64,000 bases of DNA from JBOHRN01 sp050732775 (lineage in GTDB: Bacteria; Gemmatimonadota; Gemmatimonadetes; Longimicrobiales; Longimicrobiaceae), in assembly GCA_050732775.1 (NCBI GenBank), contig JBOHRN010000010.1:1-64000 (forward strand). Direction: 5' to 3'. Numbering within the stretch: position 1 is the stretch's first letter; the number at the start of each line of letters is the position of its first letter. Both the position numbers and the translations under genes were made by a program. The notes beneath the pieces were generated by a model. That model had not been told where the DNA came from and made no database searches. It saw only the letters and a program-made list of their open reading frames with translations. Shown here in pieces: positions 57,629-64,000 of the stretch.

Positions 57629-58317
57629 GGTAGCTGCAAAGACTGCACGACGGGTGCCGAGGCGACCCGGAGCAGGGCCTTCTCCCCGATCTCGTGACCC
57701 CCATCGAAGGTCACGACCCGCACCCGAAAGCCGTGCTCCTCAAGCTTGCGCGCCTCTTTCCGTGCCCTCTCGGGCGGGAAGGCCGGGTCACCCCTTCCGC
57801 TTACCAAGGTGATAATGAGATCAGCCGCTCGAGCTTGCAACGACTCCCGGGCGAGGTCTCGCGGCACCGAGTCGCCCCACAGGACCAGCTCGCCGGGGCG
57901 GCTCTCTCCCAGCATGGCCCAGCGGGCCGCGGTAGCCGCCCCCTGGGAAAATCCCAGCCCCACCACCCGGGGCCGCTTCCGCTGCAACGGCTCCAGCAGC
58001 CGGTCGTGGAGCAGGTCCAGGTAGTTCACGTAGTCGGTGATCTCGTTTTCACGGTCCTCGCTAGTCATCCAAGTGCCCCCCACCCGCGCGCGGGGGCCGT
58101 GGCTGCCATCCGGGTCTCCCAGGTAAAAGCGCGACAGGGCCTCGGGCGCGGCCACCAGGCGCGTGCCGTCGTCGAGGGGTTCAAAGCGCTGGATAAAGTA
58201 GCGGGCGAGCTGCCGGTAGCCGTGGCAGACGATCCAGAGCTCGCGGATCTTCCCCGCTGGTTCGCCGAGGAGGGCGTAACGGGCCGTGCGATCGACCCTC
58301 AGCTGGTGCTCGCTCAC
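57625..58317 (-). CDS. Phospholipase/carboxylesterase-type alpha/beta hydrolase
   Basis: Protein of 230 residues from GTG 58317 (GTGA overlap with the kinase gene). WIVCHGYRQLARYF oxyanion region, nucleophile elbow GLGFSQGAATAARW (GxSxG), catalytic Asp near SGRGDPAFPP and His in FDGGHEIG. Small serine hydrolase; substrate unknown. Confidence 0.85.
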   Translation of the reverse strand: MSEHQLRVDRTARYALLGEPAGKIRELWIVCHGYRQLARYFIQRFEPLDDGTRLVAAPEALSRFYLGDPDGSHGPRARVGGTWMTSEDRENEITDYVNYLDLLHDRLLEPLQRKRPRVVGLGFSQGAATAARWAMLGESRPGELVLWGDSVPRDLARESLQARAADLIITLVSGRGDPAFPPERARKEARKLEEHGFRVRVVTFDGGHEIGEKALLRVASAPVVQSLQLP

Positions 58318-59261
58318 CACCCCGACCTGCCGGTGAAGGTAGGGCTCTTCTCTACCCCCGCCAACCGCAAGGCACACTCCAGCGCGCCCAGTACCGGCGG
58401 TACCTCGCTGTGGCGAACCTCCGCGTCGATCTTTGCCCGGATGCTGGCCGCCACGGCTGCGGTTACCCCCCGCTCCTCAAAGAGGCCGCCGTGGAGGGCC
58501 ACCGGCACCGGACCGCTCCACGGCTCCAGCCGCCCGGCCAGCACCACGGCGTGCAGAGCCAGGTCCCGGACGCCGTTTTCCACCAGGGAGCGGGCCAGGT
58601 CGTCTCCCTCCTCGGCCAGCGAGAGGACCAGCGGTGCCAGCGCCGCCACCTCGGCCTTTGACGCGGCGTTGGCCCACGCCGCCAGCCCGACGACGCCGTC
58701 CGCTTCGAGCCGGCCTAGGAGTGCGGGCAAGAGCCGGGTCTCTGGCGCCATACCGTCGGCGGACCGGAGCGCCTGCCGCACCGCCCCCAACCCGATGGCG
58801 TAGCCGCTTCCCCCGTCTCCCAGAGCCGCCCCCCACCCCCCGCACCTCGCCGTACGCCCGTCTTCCGAGCGGCCGTACACCACCGAGCCCGTACCGGCTA
58901 TCAGGAGTACGCCTGCGTCGCCTCCGAAAGCGGCGGCCAGCGCCACCTCTCCGTCGCCGATCACCTTGACGTTGCCGGCCAACCCTTCCCTTGCCAGCCC
59001 CGCGGCTACCCTGTCCCGCAGCCCGGTACTCCCCGCCCCGGCCAGCCCGGCGCAGAGCGCGACCGCCGGGAGAGAGACCCCGGCCCGGTCCGCCGCCTCC
59101 CGCGCCAGAGCCGCTACCTCCCGGACGGTTGTCCCGGGCGCCTTGGGATCAACCAGCCCAGGGCCGCCCAGCAGCCGGTGCAGCACCTTGCCCTCCAGGT
59201 CTGCCAGCGCCAGCCGGGTGCGGGTACCCCCACCGTCGACCCCCACCACGAAGCGGTTCAT
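58314..59261 (-). CDS. BadF/BadG-type sugar kinase (N-acetylglucosamine kinase-like)
   Basis: Protein of 315 residues from ATG 59261: FVVGVDGGGTRTRLALAD (phosphate 1), AGLAGAGSTGLRDRV, LLIAGTGSVVYG (phosphate 2), GGWGAALGDGGSGYAIGLGAVRQAL. ASKHA fold. Adjacent to the NagB-PIG-L fusion (5 nt gap), so phosphorylation of N-acetylglucosamine or muramic-type sugars is likely. Confidence 0.88.
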   Translation of the reverse strand: MNRFVVGVDGGGTRTRLALADLEGKVLHRLLGGPGLVDPKAPGTTVREVAALAREAADRAGVSLPAVALCAGLAGAGSTGLRDRVAAGLAREGLAGNVKVIGDGEVALAAAFGGDAGVLLIAGTGSVVYGRSEDGRTARCGGWGAALGDGGSGYAIGLGAVRQALRSADGMAPETRLLPALLGRLEADGVVGLAAWANAASKAEVAALAPLVLSLAEEGDDLARSLVENGVRDLALHAVVLAGRLEPWSGPVPVALHGGLFEERGVTAAVAASIRAKIDAEVRHSEVPPVLGALECALRLAGVEKSPTFTGRSGW

Positions 59262-59266
59262 CCGGT

Positions 59267-61183
59267 TTACCGGTTCGCGGGCGCGAGGGTGGGCGCGAGC
59301 GGAGCGGCCAGGGTACTGGTGGGCACCGCGCGCGGCTCGATGCGGCTGCCTTCCCTCCTCACCACGAACGCCTCCATGGCGTAGTATTCGGGGAGTCCGA
59401 GCCGGTCTACGAAGCCGGCTGTCTGCTGATTCCTCTCCTCGACTCGCTGCCAGAACTCCCGGTCGTCGAGCCCGGGAAACGGCGCCTTGTCTTTCTGGCT
59501 CTGGTGCTTGAAGATGGCCTGGACTTTCAGCTTTAGCTCCTGCTCGGAGAGGGGCACCAGCACGTCGGCCTCGGCCACCATCCACTCCTGCCAAGCACCC
59601 CGGTAGTACCAAACCTCGGGTGATTCGCCCCCGTACAGCTCCAAGCCGCGGTGAACCGCCTCCAGACACATGCGGTGGGTTCCGTGCGGGTCGGACAGAT
59701 CTCCCGCCACGAATACCAACTCCGGCCTCGTCTCCTCCAGGAGGCGTAGCACGAGGTCCACGTCTCTGGCGCCGATGGGGTCCTTTCTGACCTTGCCGGT
59801 CTGGTAGAAGGGGAGGTTCAAAAAGCGGGCTTGGCCGGGTTTCATGCCGAAGGTCGCGAGGGCCGAGACCGCTTCGGCCTCCCGGATGACCCTCTTGATG
59901 GTCTGGACCTCCGGGGTGTCCACTTCGCCCGGCTGCTTGCCGTCCAGAAACGCTTCGATCTCCCCGATTATCCCCAGCACCGGCCGCCCCTCGACTTCGA
60001 AGCTACGCCCGAGCCGGGCGAGAAAGTCCAGGTAGCGCCTAACTTCGTGGTCAAACACCGCTATGTTCCCCGAGGTCTGGTACGCCACCACGATGTCGTT
60101 CCCGTTCTGCTGGAGCTTGTTGAGCAGCCCGCCCATGGAGATAACGTCGTCATCGGGGTGGGGTGAGAAGACCGCGATGCGTTTGCCCGCCGGCAGCTTG
60201 CTGCGGCCGCGGATTTTGGCGATAAGGGCGTTGAAGACCTCGCCGTTGAGGGGAGCCGCGCTGCCGTACCGGGCCAGCAGAGAGCTGAGGTGGTTCTCCC
60301 GGTAGTCCCGGTTCTCGAGCTTGAGGACCGATTTGCCGCTGACTTTGCCGAGCCAGATCACGGCCTCGAGCTCGCGCCGCCGGCTCCACTCCAGCTCTCC
60401 CAGCACCCAAGGTGTCTTGACCCGGGTGAGCTCGGCGGCGGCGGCGGGGTCCAGGTAAAAAGTGGCGTTCCCGTGCCGCTGCAGGTAGGTCGCGGCCACG
60501 TCGGGGTCGATCTCCCCTTCAACCGCCCGCCGCGAGATGTCGGCTTTGTGCTCTCCGGTGGCTATCAGAGCGATCTCTCGCGCCTCCATGATGGTGGCCA
60601 CCCCCATGGTGATCGCTTCGGTGGGGACGTTCTCCTCGCCGAAGAAGTCGGAGGCGGCGTCTCGGCGGGTAATAGTGTCCAGAGCTACCAACCGGGTACG
60701 CGACTCCACCCCAGAACCCGGCTCGTTGAAGCCGATATGGCCGGTCTTGCCGAGGCCGAGTATCTGGTAATCGATGCCCCCTGCCCGGCGGATCTCGTCC
60801 TCATAGGCGCGGCAGTGCTCGCCCACCCGCTCGCGCGGTATGTCGCCCCGGGGGATGTGGACGTTGGCCGGGGGGATGTCGATGTGGTCGAAGAGGTTCT
60901 CCCGCATGAACCTGTGATAGCTCTGCAGCCCCTCCGGATTGATAGGGAAGTACTCGTCCAGGTTAAAGGTAACCACCTGGGAGAAGCTCAGCCCCTCCTC
61001 GCGGTGGCTGCGGATCAGCTCCCGGTATACGCCGATCGGCGTGCTGCCGGTAGCCAGCCCCAGCACGGCTACTTCTCCCGCCGCCGCCTTCTCGGTGATG
61101 ATATCGGCCACGCGGCGGGCGATGGCGCGGGCGATCTCGTCGTGTTCGGCGATCACCACCGGGACCAGCTCGGGGTACGGCAC
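59267..61183 (-). CDS. Glucosamine-6-phosphate deaminase fused to a PIG-L deacetylase
   Basis: Protein of 638 residues. Residues 1 to about 270 are NagB-like: GLATGSTPIGVYRELI, VVTFNLDEYFPI, LGLGKTGHIGFNEPGSGVESRTR. From about 330 the PIG-L/LmbE domain begins: RIAVFSPHPDDDVISMGGLL with the metal motif HPDD, VFVAGDLSDPHGTHRMCLEAV. The PIG-L half could deacetylate an amino sugar and the NagB half deaminate it to fructose-6-P. The same domain order is known from Bacteroidetes-type NagB homologues. Co-directional with the sugar kinase. Confidence 0.92.
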   Translation of the reverse strand: MPYPELVPVVIAEHDEIARAIARRVADIITEKAAAGEVAVLGLATGSTPIGVYRELIRSHREEGLSFSQVVTFNLDEYFPINPEGLQSYHRFMRENLFDHIDIPPANVHIPRGDIPRERVGEHCRAYEDEIRRAGGIDYQILGLGKTGHIGFNEPGSGVESRTRLVALDTITRRDAASDFFGEENVPTEAITMGVATIMEAREIALIATGEHKADISRRAVEGEIDPDVAATYLQRHGNATFYLDPAAAAELTRVKTPWVLGELEWSRRRELEAVIWLGKVSGKSVLKLENRDYRENHLSSLLARYGSAAPLNGEVFNALIAKIRGRSKLPAGKRIAVFSPHPDDDVISMGGLLNKLQQNGNDIVVAYQTSGNIAVFDHEVRRYLDFLARLGRSFEVEGRPVLGIIGEIEAFLDGKQPGEVDTPEVQTIKRVIREAEAVSALATFGMKPGQARFLNLPFYQTGKVRKDPIGARDVDLVLRLLEETRPELVFVAGDLSDPHGTHRMCLEAVHRGLELYGGESPEVWYYRGAWQEWMVAEADVLVPLSEQELKLKVQAIFKHQSQKDKAPFPGLDDREFWQRVEERNQQTAGFVDRLGLPEYYAMEAFVVRREGSRIEPRAVPTSTLAAPLAPTLAPANR

Positions 61184-61221
61184 GATCAGGCAGGGGAAAT
61201 GGAAACGGCGCGGGCAGGCAC

Positions 61222-61626
61222 TCAGCCCTCTTCGACCCAGACCGTGTCTTCGATGATGTTCCCGCCCGGCTGGAGGACCTCCACTATGAACGCCCCCGGC
61301 GGAAAGGGAGGATCGGCTTGGTGCGTCTCGTCGTAAGGAACCGGTCCGGAGTTGCAGCCCCTTTCATCGACCTGGTACAGGCCGATCGCCGCCAAGCGCA
61401 AAGTATCGGCCAACCTCTCGGAGCGGATCTCCAAGAAAGAGTAACAGTCGGAGTCTCCCACCACGCCGGTCAGCCGAACGGGCAGCGGGTCGCCGCTAGC
61501 AGTAGTGTCCGGGACCGTAACGCTGTCGGCGGCTAGTACGAATTGGCGCCTAACGTCCAAGCCGGTACTGGTACAGCCAAAAAGTAGCACCAGAACCGTG
61601 ATCAGCAGCGCAGCCAAAGCTTTCAT
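61222..61626 (-). CDS. Lipoprotein of unknown function
   Basis: Protein of 134 residues with a signal peptide and lipobox LLFGC (Cys18), then a beta-rich exported domain containing two further cysteines (DSDCYSFLEI, DERGCNSGP) that could pair. No family recognised. ATGA overlap with the CNNM gene. Confidence 0.75.
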   Translation of the reverse strand: MKALAALLITVLVLLFGCTSTGLDVRRQFVLAADSVTVPDTTASGDPLPVRLTGVVGDSDCYSFLEIRSERLADTLRLAAIGLYQVDERGCNSGPVPYDETHQADPPFPPGAFIVEVLQPGGNIIEDTVWVEEG

Positions 61627-62984
61627 GACTCCTCATCGCTAGTAGAAGTTGCCATCCGGGTCGGTGTTTTCTCGGCGTCCAGACGCAGCCGTCCAATCCT
61701 TCGGCCGCTCATCTCGAGCACCCTAAGGCGTCCCCCCGGAAACTCCACCCGATCGCCCTCCCGGGCGATACGCCCAAGCTTGTGCATGACAAAGCCCGCC
61801 ACCGTGTTGTGGTCCTCCTCGGGTATCGAGAGTCCGAGCCGGTCGTTCACCTCGGACAGGGGGGCCGCTCCGTCCAACAGGATCTCCCCCGAAGACGCCT
61901 CTTCGATCTCGGGGAGCTCCTCCTCGTGCTCGTCCCGGATCTCTCCCACCACTTCTTCCACCAGGTCCTCGATGGTGACGATGCCCGCCGTACCCCCGTA
62001 CTCGTCTACCACTACGGCCAGGTGAACGCGCTCCCGTTGCATTTCTAACAGGAGTTGCTGGACCGGCTTGCTTTCGGGCACGAAGGCAACCGGCCTAATG
62101 AGGCCGGCCAACTCCGAGCTCCCCTTCCGGTCGGCTTTCCACACGTCGCGCGCCACCACCACCCCAACCACTGAATCGACCGAGTCGCGGTACACCGGAA
62201 GACGGAAGTGGCCCGACTGGAGCATCACCTCCACCGCTTCGCTCACCTCGGCGGTCTCGGCTAGGGCGGTCACGTCGGGGCGCGGGGTCATCACCTCCTC
62301 CGCCACGGTCTCGGAGAGGTCGAAGACGCCGTGGATCATCTCGGCCGGTTCGCCCTCCAGCAGACCGTGCTCGCGGGTCTGGGCCACCAGCATGCGGATC
62401 TCCTGGGGGTGGTGGACGCGCTCGGCCGCGGTGGGCGTCCTGAGTCCCAGGGTGCGCAGGAGCAGGTTGGCCGAACCGTTCAGGACCAGGATGAAAGGTC
62501 TCAACAGCTTGGAGAAGACGATTAGTGGCCCGGCGCTCCACATACTGGTCCCCTCCGGAAAGAGGAGGGCGAGAGACTTGGGGGCCAGCTCCCCGAGCAC
62601 GATGTGCAGAAAGGTGATCAAGCCAAAGGCAATGGTCCCGGCCACGGCGTGGCTGGCCACCACGTCCCAGGGAGCGGGGAGTCCGTCAAAGAGCTGGATC
62701 AGGATGGTGGCGATGGTGGCCTCGCCCACCCACCCCAGCCCTAGCGAGGAGACGGTGATACCCAACTGAGTGCCGGAGATGTAGTGGTCCAGGTGGTGGA
62801 TGGCGCCAAGAGCTACTTTGGCGCGCCGGTTGCCGGCGTTGGCAAGGCTGTCCAGGCGGGTACGCCGGGCGCCCACCAGGGAGAACTCGGCGGCCACGAA
62901 GAAGCCGTTGGAGAGCACCAAAAACAAGGCCAGCCCCACGCGCCAGACGATATCGCCCACGCTCAGTACAACTTCACCGTTCAT
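61623..62984 (-). CDS. CNNM/CorC-type transporter (DUF21, CBS pair, CorC_HlyC)
   Basis: Protein of 453 residues: DUF21 membrane domain with SNGFFVAAEFSLVGARRTRLDSLA and TSVSSLGLGW-like GITVSSLGLGWVGE and LGELAPKSLAL, then two CBS domains (EEVMTPRPDVTAL, LAVVVDEYGGTAGIVTIEDLVEEVVGEI) and a C-terminal CorC domain (HNTVAGFVMHKLGRIAREGDRVEF). Linked to Mg/Co efflux. Confidence 0.93.
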   Translation of the reverse strand: MNGEVVLSVGDIVWRVGLALFLVLSNGFFVAAEFSLVGARRTRLDSLANAGNRRAKVALGAIHHLDHYISGTQLGITVSSLGLGWVGEATIATILIQLFDGLPAPWDVVASHAVAGTIAFGLITFLHIVLGELAPKSLALLFPEGTSMWSAGPLIVFSKLLRPFILVLNGSANLLLRTLGLRTPTAAERVHHPQEIRMLVAQTREHGLLEGEPAEMIHGVFDLSETVAEEVMTPRPDVTALAETAEVSEAVEVMLQSGHFRLPVYRDSVDSVVGVVVARDVWKADRKGSSELAGLIRPVAFVPESKPVQQLLLEMQRERVHLAVVVDEYGGTAGIVTIEDLVEEVVGEIRDEHEEELPEIEEASSGEILLDGAAPLSEVNDRLGLSIPEEDHNTVAGFVMHKLGRIAREGDRVEFPGGRLRVLEMSGRRIGRLRLDAEKTPTRMATSTSDEES

Positions 62985-63023
62985 CAGAGTTGGTCAATGG
63001 TAATGGAGTGGGCGCGGGGGGCC

Positions 63024-63038
63024 AAAAAACCTTCAAGG
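63024..63038 (-). terminator. Weak intrinsic terminator after the mutase gene
   Basis: Minus strand CCTT-G-AAGG hairpin immediately followed by TTTTTT (63024-63029), 10 nt after the mutase stop. Stem is short, so confidence is low. Confidence 0.35.
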
Positions 63039-63047
63039 CCGCTTGCA

Positions 63048-64000
63048 CTAAAAGAAGACGGGCTCCTGGTACGCCCCGTAAACGCCTTCCAGCGAGTGGC
63101 GGATCTCGTACAAGGTTGCGTGGGCGCGGACCGCTTCGAGCATGGCGGGAATCACGTTCTCTTCCCGGCGCGCCGCCTCTTGCAGCGCGGCGAGGGCGCG
63201 TTCGACCTCGCCCGGGTCGCGGCTGGCGCGCAGGGCGGCCATCCGCTCGCGCTGCCGCCGCTGGGACTCTTCGCCCACCTTGAGCAAGGGGATCTCCAGC
63301 TCTTCTCCCTCCACGGTAAAGTCGTTGACCCCCACGATCACCCGCTCGGCGCCCTCTATCTCGTGCTGCTGGCGCCGGGCCGAACGGGCGATCTCCCGTT
63401 GGAAGTAGCCGTTCTCGATGCCCGCTACCACACCACCCAACTGGTCTATCTCGGCAAAGATCTCCCGGGCCTCCTCTTCCAGCCGGTCGGTGAGACGCTC
63501 CACGTAGTAGGAGCCGGCCAAGGGATCGATGGTGTTGGAAACTCCGGTCTCGAAGGCGAGGATCTGCTGGGTGCGGAGCGCGATCTGCACCGCTTTCTCG
63601 GTGGGTAGGGCGAGCGTCTCGTCCATGGAGTTGGTGTGCAACGACTGGGTGCCCCCCAAGACCGCGGCCATCGCCTGGTACGCCACCCGCACGATGTTGT
63701 TCTCGGGTTGCTGGGCCGTGAGGGTGACCCCAGCGGTCTGGGCGTGGGTGCGCAGACGCCAGCTCTCCGGCTTTTTGGCGCCGTACTCCTCGCGCAGGGC
63801 ACGCGCCCAGATTCGCCTCCCGGCGCGCATCTTTGCCACCTCCTCGAAGAAGTCGTTGTGTACGTCCCAGAAAAAGGAGAGCTGGGGCGCGAAGTCGTCC
63901 ACCTCGAGCCCCCGTTCCACCCCCCGCTCCACGTACTCAAAGCCGTTTTTCAGCGTGTAGGCGAGCTCCTGCGCGGCCGTGGCACCCGCCTCGCGGATGT
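63048..64000 (-). CDS. Methylmalonyl-CoA mutase-type large subunit, 3' part (N-terminus outside window)
   Basis: The frame is open to the right edge; 317 C-terminal residues are visible. FFWDVHNDFFEEVAKMRAGRRIWAR, SLHTNSMDETLALPTEKAVQIALRTQQIL, FETGVSNTIDPLAGSYYVERLTD and GGVVAGIENGYFQREIA are mutase catalytic-domain signatures. It ends at YGAYQEPVFF without a B12-binding domain, the split-subunit form, so a separate cobalamin-binding subunit is expected elsewhere. Substrate (methylmalonyl versus isobutyryl/ethylmalonyl) needs residues outside the window. Confidence 0.92.
   Translation of the reverse strand, partial: IREAGATAAQELAYTLKNGFEYVERGVERGLEVDDFAPQLSFFWDVHNDFFEEVAKMRAGRRIWARALREEYGAKKPESWRLRTHAQTAGVTLTAQQPENNIVRVAYQAMAAVLGGTQSLHTNSMDETLALPTEKAVQIALRTQQILAFETGVSNTIDPLAGSYYVERLTDRLEEEAREIFAEIDQLGGVVAGIENGYFQREIARSARRQQHEIEGAERVIVGVNDFTVEGEELEIPLLKVGEESQRRQRERMAALRASRDPGEVERALAALQEAARREENVIPAMLEAVRAHATLYEIRHSLEGVYGAYQEPVFF

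Overview
High-GC chromosomal window from a Gram-negative bacterium. The outer-membrane evidence is a TonB-dependent receptor, a TamB/AsmA-type protein, lipoproteins and a periplasmic TlpA-type thioredoxin. Gene content, very tight packing and frequent GTG/TTG starts would fit Gemmatimonadota or a related phylum, but no rRNA or marker comparison is possible here, so the phylum is a guess. I see no insertion sequences, prophage or CRISPR; it reads as stable core genome with a few accessory islands. One tRNA gene (Ile, GAU) is present.

Layout. 1-1.4 kb: tail of an unidentified gene, then a PqqD-like protein and an HPr-kinase-like protein (edge of a probable RiPP-type locus). 1.4-6.7 kb: tRNA-Ile, an Asp/Trp-repeat protein, agmatinase, a Fur-family regulator with its own Fur-box promoter, a hypothetical, an ornithine-cyclodeaminase-type (LOR/SDH) protein and, divergently, arginine decarboxylase: arginine, polyamine and proline metabolism. 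6.8-29.9 kb: about 31 almost gapless minus-strand genes for housekeeping work (NrnA, glutamate dehydrogenase, an amino-acid/Na+ symporter, a shortened TamB-like protein, TsaD, YbbR, TlpA, PASTA, RsmB, ThiG/S/E, Fmt, Def, YajC, Tgt, QueA, RuvB/A/C, YebC, CutA, QueD, FolE). Upstream of folE a strong promoter drives a leader of about 350 nt that contains a well-defined folded RNA of unknown class. 30.3-37.2 kb: a second ureohydrolase, TrpS, DapA, DapB, MgtC, a 2-hydroxyacid dehydrogenase and a PilT ATPase.

37.2-48.2 kb is the most unusual part: a gas-vesicle locus (GvpF/L, GvpG, tandem ArsA/Get3-type ATPase, second GvpF/L, a GvpA/J-GvpK fusion, GvpJ, GvpA with a charged tail) lying between two large histidine kinases in the same orientation. 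The downstream kinase starts 4 nt after gvpA, and a strong terminator closes the unit. No gvpN, gvpO or gvpC is present in the window. 48.3-52.8 kb: PurA, a DapF homologue lacking both catalytic cysteines, YihY, pyrophosphatase and endonuclease IV. 52.9-56.8 kb: a metal-uptake island (small HxxxH/CxxC protein, ZnuD-like TonB receptor, His-rich lipoprotein, convergent MerC-like protein) whose two promoters carry matching AT-rich, Fur/Zur-like operators. 56.8-64 kb: Bcp peroxiredoxin, Rof, an esterase, BadF-type sugar kinase, a NagB-PIG-L fusion (amino-sugar breakdown), a lipoprotein, a CNNM/CorC protein and the 3' part of a methylmalonyl-CoA mutase large subunit running off the right edge.
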